Assembly (NCBI GenBank): GCA_020722815.1
Contig: DYKB01000020.1
Location: forward strand, 1 to 64,000
Length of the DNA: 64,000 bases
Direction of reading: 5' to 3'
Source: Caldithrix sp.
GTDB taxonomy: Bacteria; Zhuqueibacterota; Zhuqueibacteria; Thermofontimicrobiales; Sulfurfontimicrobiaceae
Shown here: piece after piece, positions 56,637-64,000 of the stretch
How the letters are laid out: the number at the start of each line of letters is the position of its first letter
Numbering within the stretch: the first letter of the stretch is position 1
Program-made: the position numbers and the translations under genes
The notes under the pieces: generated by a model
Told to the model about the DNA's origin: nothing
Databases searched by the model: none
What the model saw: the letters and a program-made list of their open reading frames with translations, nothing else

Positions 56637-58091
56637 TTAAAGGCCTGATTTCTGATTCGCAGCGGATGCAGCTTTTTTATTTTTGGCGTGTGTTAGCGCT
56701 TGCGGGAAATTTTCAGTCAGATATTTAAAATGATACTTATCTTTGAGAAAATTCTCATAATTTGAACGAAATTCTTTCTCCAGCCGATGTCTTTCAGTTT
56801 CCAGCAAATCTTTCAATTTTGGTGGCGTAAGAAGGGACTTTTGCATGGTTTCAATTGAATCGAGCTTGACCTGAACTTTATCTTTCACTTCGATTTGATA
56901 AATTTTCTGACGCAGTAATCCATTTTGAATATAATGGAATTGGTCAAGAAATTTTAGCGACTGATTCAAGCCTTTTTCCCGGGCAGCAAGTGAGAATATT
57001 CGCTGCTGAGCAATACTTTTCAAACGTTTATGCAATTCCCAGAGATCGAATGGTCGTTTTTTTCGATCCTGAAAGATATCAGCGACGGTAATATTTCCCC
57101 CATCATAGTTTGCTAAAACGAGTTCAGGATCAATTTCTGATAATTTCTCCAGATTAAACAAGATAAGTTGAGGATTTTGATTTTTACCATAACCAAGTTT
57201 TTGACATATTTGCTCAATTATCGGCTGATGTACCTGATAATGATATTTCAAACTCAAAGTGTCAAAATGGTTCTCAGCTTTTTTTTCAATATCATATCGA
57301 CGTGTGCGATAAAGCGTTTGCCAGATTCGACCTTTCACTTCCGCCAAGGGTGAAACCGGAACCATCCGCTTGTCCCCTTTAAATAGGATATAAAAGCCGG
57401 CAATTCCTCGAAAAGGCCGCGAATAAGAAAAATCAGACAACGTCTCCATCACCTCGCGTAATTTTGGATCACCCATGGATTCTTTTATGACAAAACCCAG
57501 ATCACCCCCCTTGGGAGCAGATTGTATATCCTGGGAAAATTTCTTTGCTAATTCTTCAAACTTTTCCCCTTTTACAAGCTTCGCATAAATCCAGTCAATA
57601 GTATCTTCCTGGGATTTAACATATTCAAGCGCCGCATTTTCCGGTAAAACCCTAATTATATAACGCATGTTATATTGCGGACTCATTTCGGAATGAAATT
57701 TTTGAATGAGACTATCCGTAATAACCGAATTAATTATCGCTTCCTGCATATAAATTTGATACAACGATACAGTTTCACGCGCGTTAATTTCCTGACGAAG
57801 GGTGGTATCTTCGGAAAAGCCTCTGGCCCTTGCCTCTAAAACTGCCATTTTTTCAAAAGCTTTATTTAAGACGATTTCCTGAAGATTCTCCAGCGAAGGC
57901 ATGTTTTGTGGTTTATATTGCGTACTCAAAAGGTAGTGGTCGATATATTCCTGAGTGGTCACAAAACCACCTTCAAAAACCGCCAGGTTTAAATTATCTT
58001 TTTCCTGACTGCATGAAAGTACAAAAATAAAAAGTAAACTGACAAATCCAAACATTTTCCAAAAGTTGATCCGGTTATTGTGTCGATACAT
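56637..58091 (-). CDS. PpiC/SurA-type peptidyl-prolyl isomerase lipoprotein
   Basis: 484-residue periplasmic chaperone-like lipoprotein. The lipobox is FVLSC near residue 27. A SurA-like N-terminal helical domain spans ~40-130. A parvulin domain spans ~135-235, with FEELAKKFSQDIQSAPKGGD then LGFV as in PpiC. A second, divergent helical part follows to 484. It would help fold outer-membrane or secreted proteins, which suits the many T9SS and barrel proteins here. It lies downstream of, and in the same direction as, the duplicated T9SS gene and a second PpiC-like gene. Confidence 0.88.
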   Translation of the reverse strand: MYRHNNRINFWKMFGFVSLLFIFVLSCSQEKDNLNLAVFEGGFVTTQEYIDHYLLSTQYKPQNMPSLENLQEIVLNKAFEKMAVLEARARGFSEDTTLRQEINARETVSLYQIYMQEAIINSVITDSLIQKFHSEMSPQYNMRYIIRVLPENAALEYVKSQEDTIDWIYAKLVKGEKFEELAKKFSQDIQSAPKGGDLGFVIKESMGDPKLREVMETLSDFSYSRPFRGIAGFYILFKGDKRMVPVSPLAEVKGRIWQTLYRTRRYDIEKKAENHFDTLSLKYHYQVHQPIIEQICQKLGYGKNQNPQLILFNLEKLSEIDPELVLANYDGGNITVADIFQDRKKRPFDLWELHKRLKSIAQQRIFSLAAREKGLNQSLKFLDQFHYIQNGLLRQKIYQIEVKDKVQVKLDSIETMQKSLLTPPKLKDLLETERHRLEKEFRSNYENFLKDKYHFKYLTENFPQALTHAKNKKAASAANQKSGL

Positions 58092-58202
58092 GATTGCCTC
58101 AATAAATTAAAATTTTGGACTTATTAATGAATACGCGTATATTATAAAAAGCTGTTTTAGCCAGTCCGAACGGAACGAAAAGATAAATCTATATATTTCA
58201 GT

Positions 58203-58231
58203 GAATTCTTCGCTTTGCTCAGAATGACAGA
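58203..58231. repeat. Fragment of the GAGCAAAGCGAAGAAT repeat
   Basis: GAATTCTTCGCTTTGCTCAG followed by AATGACAGA is the reverse complement of the start of the element at 44690-44800. It lies in the gap between the PpiC-like gene and the duplicated T9SS gene. Confidence 0.65.
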
Positions 58232-58261
58232 TCTGTTCATTTTTCAAATGAGCCTATTCAT

Positions 58262-58296
58262 AAAAAAAAGGGGATTGTTCAGGAGAACAATCCCCT
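58262..58296 (-). terminator. Rho-independent terminator of the duplicated T9SS gene
   Basis: On the minus strand AGGGGATTGTTC pairs perfectly with GAACAATCCCCT around a 4-base loop and is followed by eight T residues, 15 bases after the gene's stop. Confidence 0.92.
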
Positions 58297-58310
58297 CAAT
58301 TCAAATAAAA

Positions 58311-60362
58311 TTATTTCAGCAAAACCATTCGTTTTGTTTGATTGAAACTACCAGATTTCATTTTGCAAAAATAAGTGCCCGAAGAGACATATTCGCCAAA
58401 ATCATTCCGACCATCCCAGATAGCGTTATGTTGGCCCTGAACGACTACCTGATTTACCAATGTGCGAACTTTTTGACCTAAAGTGTTAAAAATTTCGATC
58501 TTTACTTCGTTTGTGACTGGCATCAGATAGCGAATCGTTGTTTGTGGATTAAAAGGATTGGGAAAATTATCAGATAATTCAAACTGTTTTGAAATAACTG
58601 AATTTCCATTGTCAACAGCCGATCCTTCTCCAACAACCACCTCACCGCGAGGAGATACATCAACGCCCCAATCATCAATCGGGGTTTCAATAAAGGCACA
58701 AACACCAATCACATCACCTGGTTTTAAGTACTCTTTACCTTGCTTGGCCCAATATTTTCTGAAAGAACTGAGTTCTACACCAGTTTCCAGGAAATCATGT
58801 CCCCAGGCATGTCCCCCCCAATGAAGCAATGAATCGTTTTTAACTTCCTGATCATACATGTAGCAATCATGTTGCTTCATGTCATTGGAATCAACGTTTG
58901 ACGGAATGAAACCGTACATATCATATCCATTTCCCGTACCTGCCTGATAATCGATTTCATGAACATCTTCTGCATAATAGTCGATGTCATTAACTTTTCC
59001 TTTATCAGGATGTGGTGCCGACCATCCAGCACTGAAACCCATTTCCAGATAACACTCGGCGCCAACTGCGGTTGCAGTTTGATCTCCCTGGGAGTAATAA
59101 TATCCAACAGGTGTATAATGCACTTCATACCAATGGCTATTCCAACCTGTCGAAGCATCATTATCGAGATCAAGCATGAGGTGATAATAGCCTCGGTGCT
59201 TGACGATGTGTCCATAAGTAACATCATCTTTTATGTACGCATAGTTAGGCCAAACCGGGCCGCCCCAAAACCGAATAAAGAAGTAAAAAACATCCTCTTC
59301 AAGATTGACGAAGGCTTTCACATGTTTTACGTCAACGCGATCAGAAAAAGCACCACCGACTTCATCCGGGAAGTAATCCTGCAAATTGTCCTGGGCTTTA
59401 CATAAAATTGGTTTATCGGTCCAATCGGTGCTGTCACCATCGAAAGTGATAGTCGATGGCCGTTTTGGAATTTCTGGTACGACGAGTACGCCACGAGGAG
59501 AAACATCAACACCCCAATCATCAATCGGCGTTTCGATGAATGCACAAATTCCCACGGTATCGCCAGCGTTGAGATAACTCTTGCCGGCTTTTTCCCAATA
59601 TTCTTGAAACCACGTCAATTCTACACCATATTCTAAAAAGTCGTGGCCCCAAGCATGCCCCGCCCAGAACTGTCGCAAAGAATCAGTCCCGACTTGTTTT
59701 TCCCAGAGGCTGCCTTCATGTTTTTTGGCCTTGTTTGAATCCGGCAAATCCACGGCAAATTGATACATATCATACCCATTACCAGTACCTGCCTGATAAT
59801 CAATCTCATGGGTGTCTTCAGCATAATAGACAATTTCGTTTACCTTACCACTATCCGGATGCGGTGCAGACCAGCCGCCGCTAATTCCCATTTCCAGATA
59901 ACACTCTGCACCAATTGGATCGGTGTTGGGAAATCCCTGGCTGGCATAATAACCCAAGGTTGTATAATGGACCTCATACCAGTGACTGTTCCATCCTGTA
60001 GCAGGATTATTATCCAAATCCATCATCAGGTGGTAATAACCACGATGTCGAGCAATATGGCCATAAGTTGCATCATCTTTTTCATAGCCGAAATTTGGCC
60101 AAACAGGTCCGCCCCAAAATCGAATAAAAAAGTAAATGGCTTTTCCATAAATTCTGGCGCGAATATGTTTTACATCAACACGATCCGAAAACACCGCACC
60201 AACTTCATCTGGAAAATAGTCCTGCAGGTTATCAAGCGCTGTTACCAGAATCGGCTCTTTTACCCAGTCCGTACTGTCCCCATCCATGACAAATTGGGCA
60301 TTCGCCTGGCTAAAAAAGCCAAGCAAAACGACCAAAATGAGAAACCTTAACGATTTTTGCAT
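58311..60362 (-). CDS. Secreted protein with two near-identical ~290-residue units and T9SS sorting domain
   Basis: 683-residue exported protein. The signal peptide ends at ANA (~residue 22). Unit 1 (~23-310) and unit 2 (~312-595) are strongly alike: both contain DGDSTDW, DNLQDYFPDEVG, FSDRVDVKH, FFIRFWGGPVWPN, GWNSHWYEVHYT, HEIDYQAGTGNGYDMY and FIETPIDDWGVDVSPRG. The opening and beta-rich pattern suggest a CBM9-like carbohydrate-binding fold, but no catalytic motif is seen. The last ~80 residues form a type A T9SS domain (SDNFPNPFNPQTTIRYLM, GTYFCKMKSG, KRMVLLK). It should be displayed on the cell surface and may bind a polysaccharide. A strong terminator follows. Confidence 0.9.
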   Translation of the reverse strand: MQKSLRFLILVVLLGFFSQANAQFVMDGDSTDWVKEPILVTALDNLQDYFPDEVGAVFSDRVDVKHIRARIYGKAIYFFIRFWGGPVWPNFGYEKDDATYGHIARHRGYYHLMMDLDNNPATGWNSHWYEVHYTTLGYYASQGFPNTDPIGAECYLEMGISGGWSAPHPDSGKVNEIVYYAEDTHEIDYQAGTGNGYDMYQFAVDLPDSNKAKKHEGSLWEKQVGTDSLRQFWAGHAWGHDFLEYGVELTWFQEYWEKAGKSYLNAGDTVGICAFIETPIDDWGVDVSPRGVLVVPEIPKRPSTITFDGDSTDWTDKPILCKAQDNLQDYFPDEVGGAFSDRVDVKHVKAFVNLEEDVFYFFIRFWGGPVWPNYAYIKDDVTYGHIVKHRGYYHLMLDLDNDASTGWNSHWYEVHYTPVGYYYSQGDQTATAVGAECYLEMGFSAGWSAPHPDKGKVNDIDYYAEDVHEIDYQAGTGNGYDMYGFIPSNVDSNDMKQHDCYMYDQEVKNDSLLHWGGHAWGHDFLETGVELSSFRKYWAKQGKEYLKPGDVIGVCAFIETPIDDWGVDVSPRGEVVVGEGSAVDNGNSVISKQFELSDNFPNPFNPQTTIRYLMPVTNEVKIEIFNTLGQKVRTLVNQVVVQGQHNAIWDGRNDFGEYVSSGTYFCKMKSGSFNQTKRMVLLK

Positions 60363-60506
60363 AGCATTCTCCTTGTTTTTAAGCTGATAAGTTTTTTGAA
60401 ATTTAACAGGTTAATTTTCTTTCGCCTCACCCGCCTTTCTGGCTATTAATATTTTTTACCCTTAAAGGGTGCTTATTTCAATACACGAGTGCTTTCTCAA
60501 ATTTTT

Positions 60507-62063
60507 TTAATAATAAATCCATTTTAAATCCACGGTCGGAATTGCTGCTTGCCGGTCAAATCTCCGGCGAACGAAAAAGGAAATGTTTCGGGAATTTTTG
60601 GAATCACCAACTAATTCCAATTTGTTCAGAACCTCTTCATTAATCTGTAGCGGATATCGCTGGCGAATTGCCGTCAATTCCTGTTCAAGCCGGGCAAGAT
60701 GCTTTTGATGAAGTACTTCGTTATAAACCTGATGATAATAACTTTCAAAATTATTTGAATCTTGTGGGACAATGTCCATATCACGCCAATGTTTTGAAAA
60801 ATAATCTTTTAATTCATCATCAGTCGGAACAATCCCTTTTACTAATTCGGACCGATAAATATCATAAGTCCATTTCGCTTCCCAGGACTTAACATCAGCA
60901 GTCACAATGCTGGAGTCGCCATAGCCGTCCTGTTCAGCAATTTGCACAAAAGTATCATTTCGCATCATTCGCCCGATTTCCATGATCAGCGCATTCCGAA
61001 AGTCTGCATAGTTTGTCTGTCGAATAAGATTGTGCCTGAAGTAATCCATATACTCAATGTAATCCTGTACGGTCTTGATTCCATTGGAGAAGCGAACCAG
61101 GGGTTCTTTAAGCCGTTTTTTCAATTCCAGAAGATATGTTTTTTCAGTGTCAGGCTGGTTGATAGCTTCGAGAAGTGAACCAGTGGGGAGGGTATCGGAA
61201 ATCCATTTGAAAAGAAGGGGGGCAACGACATCCACTTTTTTTGAACTGACCCGGATGTCCATCGGCGTCAATATTGAATCCATTAAGGTATGGATGATTT
61301 TATCGGCTTGAATGTCATGCAATCGCGCTTCCATTTTCTTTCTTCGTATACCGTGATTCAGTTCATCAGATTTAATCCCTTCGCGTTTGATATCAAGGGG
61401 TTCAAAGAGGGCATATCCGTCAGCAAAGGGGATCGGCGCCGAGATTTCACCAATCTTTACATCTTTAATTCCCTCTAAAATTTCAGGACGAATATCCAGG
61501 AAGTCCACCGGGTCAGAGACAAAATAGAGTTGATTTTCAATGGGAACGTCGCCTTTTTTAAGTTCTTGTTTAATAAATTCAGCAAACCCAATCTGCCGGG
61601 CGATCTTTAATGCTGATTCAGCTTCTTCTTTGGTTCGGGTTGGCCAAATTCGCAACCGCCAAGTAATTGTACTTTTTTGAATCGCATCGCGCAAGTCGTG
61701 TTCAGGTATTTTGACTCGATCATGCACATATTTTTTATAAAACATCTGAAGTAAATTATTATAACGACGATTTTTTACAGCTCGTTGTACAGCACGATGG
61801 CGATGGTATCCTTTGCTATAGCCTTCTAAAGATATTAATTTTTCTTTAATCAGGTAATTTAAAAAAGTCTTTCGCGGTTCATAGCTGAGTTTTACAGGAG
61901 AAGGACTATATTCAAAGCTATATTTGAATTCACTGGCCGTAATTATCACATCGCCGACACGCGCGACAATTTCATTTTCGGGTATTTCTGGTTTTTTTTG
62001 TGATGTGCAGCTTAGAATTAAGATTAGTCCAATTACGAAATGTAATAAAATAAATTTTTTCAT
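60507..62063 (-). CDS. PpiC-like (SurA/PrsA type) lipoprotein
   Basis: 518-residue periplasmic lipoprotein. GGAG stands before ATG 62063, which begins the signal with lipobox LILSC. The N-terminal part VARVGDVIITASEFKYSFE and the following helical stretch (KTFLNYLIKEKLISLEG) are the SurA/PrsA chaperone start. The central peptidyl-prolyl isomerase region (~135-235, e.g. AESALKIARQIGFAEF and ISAPIPFADGYALFEPLDI) is degenerate and may lack catalysis. It resembles the gene at 56637 in overall plan, and the two bracket the duplicated T9SS gene on the same strand. Confidence 0.8.
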   Translation of the reverse strand: MKKFILLHFVIGLILILSCTSQKKPEIPENEIVARVGDVIITASEFKYSFEYSPSPVKLSYEPRKTFLNYLIKEKLISLEGYSKGYHRHRAVQRAVKNRRYNNLLQMFYKKYVHDRVKIPEHDLRDAIQKSTITWRLRIWPTRTKEEAESALKIARQIGFAEFIKQELKKGDVPIENQLYFVSDPVDFLDIRPEILEGIKDVKIGEISAPIPFADGYALFEPLDIKREGIKSDELNHGIRRKKMEARLHDIQADKIIHTLMDSILTPMDIRVSSKKVDVVAPLLFKWISDTLPTGSLLEAINQPDTEKTYLLELKKRLKEPLVRFSNGIKTVQDYIEYMDYFRHNLIRQTNYADFRNALIMEIGRMMRNDTFVQIAEQDGYGDSSIVTADVKSWEAKWTYDIYRSELVKGIVPTDDELKDYFSKHWRDMDIVPQDSNNFESYYHQVYNEVLHQKHLARLEQELTAIRQRYPLQINEEVLNKLELVGDSKNSRNISFFVRRRFDRQAAIPTVDLKWIYY

Positions 62064-62269
62064 CTTGCTCCAACCAAAAAAGTCCATCATCCTCACAAAT
62101 GAAAAATTTTTATGACAATCCTTTTAATAAGTTCGAGCTGGCAGAAAGTGTTACTTCCATCCCATCTTCATCAATTAGATGAATTAAAGAATTCTCGTAC
62201 CTTTTCTAAAGGCAGGAGACTTCTTCATCGCCTGGCAAACATTTTCATCTTAAGGAGGTCGAGGATCTT

Positions 62270-64000
62270 TTATTTGATTATTGCCAATTTTCCTTTTTTC
62301 GTCCCGACATTCGGCGCATCGACATGATAAAAATAGACACCAAACGCCACCTCGGGCCCATCATCGGTGGTCAGGTCCCACATATGACGACCAAAATCCT
62401 CAAAAGAATCATGTTGAATAGTTTTTACCAGATGTCCACTGGCAGTAAAAATTTTGATCGTACATTGTGGCGGCAGGTTCACAAAATCGACCCGTCGTGA
62501 TGAGCGGCCTCCGATGTTATAAATTGATTCGACGGTGTTTGAAGCCACATACGGATCCGGAACGACATAGATCTCACGCATGCGATCTTTAGCCTGAGTC
62601 GCCACCCATTCTCCTCCTTGAATTGTAAAGCGATAAACATCATTCCGATCCGGCGGCCGAACAGTCCGAAAACGATAAATATCACCCGGCTGCGGTGAGA
62701 TAACGGGTTTTAAAGAGTCGGCAATATTTTTAAAAAAGCGAACTTCCCATGAAGATCGATAATTTGTGAGGCCACTGGCGGTTTTATACGGGCCAAAAAT
62801 AATAATAACACGCGTACTATCCCATAAGTATCCCTGGGCTTCCGGGACCTTAATCGCTTTATCATTAAAATATTTTACCTTCATCCGAATCGGATTTGCT
62901 GGATCTGTAATATTCCAGGTGGTAAAATTAAGTGGATACTCTGGAATCCGAGTCGGGAATTGACTCCAGGACGTATCGGCACCATATTCTGCTACCCGGA
63001 TTTCAAAATCACCGGGCAAAGGATACCCTTCCTGACGGAGTTGCACGGTGTGAACGAACAGATTATTCCCACTTTTATTTACCGCCCATTGCTGCCAGGC
63101 CCTGGTTGTTCGCCCCCGTTCATCTTTTTTTAGTACCGTTATGCCAGCATTTCCGTCATCCTGAATTGAATTTCCATCCGGTAATTTCAGATCGACATGG
63201 AGACCTTCATAAATTGAACGTTCCAACTCTGGCCAGATATTATTATTAAAAGCGATATGAGTCGTATCTTGTAAATCGAAAAGGACGCTATCGGTAGTCA
63301 AATTTTTAAGTTTAATGCCGGTCAATTGTCCGTGTTTATAGGTTGGATCTAATTTTTCCAGCCAGCCATCATCCTTAAATGTCAGTTCATACTCGCAATC
63401 CAAACAGGCATGATAGCGATTAAAGACTTCAATATTATGTTTCCCACCAAATGCAAATCCACCGATATGCCGGAATTGAAGCGTATCCACATGCGGATCG
63501 GTATAGCCGGCTGCCATCTGTGTCGGGATAGCCACGGCTGTATTCCGATCACGAAATTCGACCTCACCCAAACGATTGACAGTAATAATAAAGGGACTTT
63601 CACTTGGCATTGCTTTTAGCGGGTGCTTTAAAGTTACTAATCCTCTATCAAAAAAATCATCATCATTACCCGCATCGATGGCTGTCACGGCATAGTAGTA
63701 TGTCCGACCATTATCTACCAGCGTGTCTTTATAGGAATGCCGAAGACCGAAATCGTTCCCCATATCATAATGTACTCCCAAACTTGGGAATGGCACCGGA
63801 TGCGGTCCTTTTAAATTATCAATTTTGTCAAAGACAGCTAGTGGCTCATACAAAAGAACATTTCCGAATGCATCCGTAATGGTTTTAATATCCAAAAATT
63901 TAGGATCAGTACTGCGATAAAGCCGATAGCCATTAAAATCCTCACCAAAGAATGGATCTTTTGATAATTCTGCCGCTGTATCCCAATAAAGCTGAACTTT
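62270..64000 (-). CDS. C-terminal part of a large secreted FN3/T9SS-type protein (5' end outside window)
   Basis: The reading frame is open to the right window edge, so at least 576 residues are visible and the start lies beyond 64000. The first visible part is fibronectin-like (FNGYRLYRSTDPKFLDI and later GRTYYYAVTAIDAG). The middle has beta domains with PTRIPEYPLNFTTWNITDPA. The end (VVPDPYVASNTVESIYN, TIKIFTASGHLVKTI, FGVYFYHVDAP, KGKLAIIK) is a T9SS-type C-terminal domain lacking the classical YPNPFNP motif. Related in style to the broken gene at 16395-17880. Function unknown; probably surface-exposed. Confidence 0.82.
   Translation of the reverse strand, partial: KVQLYWDTAAELSKDPFFGEDFNGYRLYRSTDPKFLDIKTITDAFGNVLLYEPLAVFDKIDNLKGPHPVPFPSLGVHYDMGNDFGLRHSYKDTLVDNGRTYYYAVTAIDAGNDDDFFDRGLVTLKHPLKAMPSESPFIITVNRLGEVEFRDRNTAVAIPTQMAAGYTDPHVDTLQFRHIGGFAFGGKHNIEVFNRYHACLDCEYELTFKDDGWLEKLDPTYKHGQLTGIKLKNLTTDSVLFDLQDTTHIAFNNNIWPELERSIYEGLHVDLKLPDGNSIQDDGNAGITVLKKDERGRTTRAWQQWAVNKSGNNLFVHTVQLRQEGYPLPGDFEIRVAEYGADTSWSQFPTRIPEYPLNFTTWNITDPANPIRMKVKYFNDKAIKVPEAQGYLWDSTRVIIIFGPYKTASGLTNYRSSWEVRFFKNIADSLKPVISPQPGDIYRFRTVRPPDRNDVYRFTIQGGEWVATQAKDRMREIYVVPDPYVASNTVESIYNIGGRSSRRVDFVNLPPQCTIKIFTASGHLVKTIQHDSFEDFGRHMWDLTTDDGPEVAFGVYFYHVDAPNVGTKKGKLAIIK

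Noticed and set aside
1..64000. Prophage or insertion sequence with its own transposase
   Set aside because: No transposase, integrase, capsid, terminase or lysis gene was recognised; only non-coding repeats.

Overview
The window looks like a chromosome segment of an uncultured, fairly AT-rich bacterium of the FCB side of the tree (Calditrichota / KSB1 / Ignavibacteria-like). The main reason is a set of secreted proteins ending in the type IX secretion sorting domain with the 'YPNPFNP' signature (11348-13102, 40268-42010, 58311-60362, and a related tail at 62270-64000), together with a PorV-like outer-membrane protein and a TonB-dependent receptor. The placement is inferred from gene families only; no rRNA, tRNA or CRISPR array was recognised.

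Layout. (1) 0.2-20.2 kb is a glycan-use region: a secreted GH5-like glycosidase, a TonB receptor with an N-terminal beta-helix, a GH65/95-like glycosidase, a cation efflux protein, a Tat-exported sugar isomerase-like protein, a VCBS-type T9SS protein and a pullulanase-like GH13 enzyme. It also holds two decayed loci: a PQQ-propeller pseudogene with a dispersed repeat at its deletion scar, and a secreted-protein pseudogene fused to a broken GH38 alpha-mannosidase. (2) 20.3-30.4 kb is housekeeping on the minus strand: pyrF, a PorV-like porin, a CsgG-like lipoprotein, apt, acyP, asnS, gpsA, purM, DUF4416 and adenosine-specific kinase. Between asnS and acyP lies a MazEF-like toxin-antitoxin pair followed by a structure with the hallmarks of an integron attC site. 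(3) 30.6-44.1 kb is mixed: an exported RidA lipoprotein, a HEAT-repeat protein, a DUF3748 protein, two glycan-related secreted proteins, an AlbA_2/Schlafen-type protein next to a stub of a PHP-domain gene, a DUF4397 T9SS protein, a glycerophosphodiesterase and a glycosyltransferase. (4) 44.3-53.9 kb carries a 2099-residue TIR-NB-ARC-TPR protein followed 20 bases later by an 869-residue protein with the domain order of rifampicin phosphotransferase (ATP-grasp, central domain, swivelling His domain). This is the best candidate for an undescribed system. (5) 54-64 kb has a histidine phosphatase, an unrecognised secreted protein, two PpiC-type lipoproteins flanking a tandemly duplicated T9SS protein, and the end of a large secreted protein that runs off the window.

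Dispersed palindromic repeats of at least five kinds sit in the intergenic regions. One is a nested element with 16-bp ends GTAACCGTTCACAGGG enclosing a separate ~80-bp palindrome. Together with two pseudogene clusters and a truncated defence-like gene they suggest an accessory-rich, decaying stretch of chromosome.
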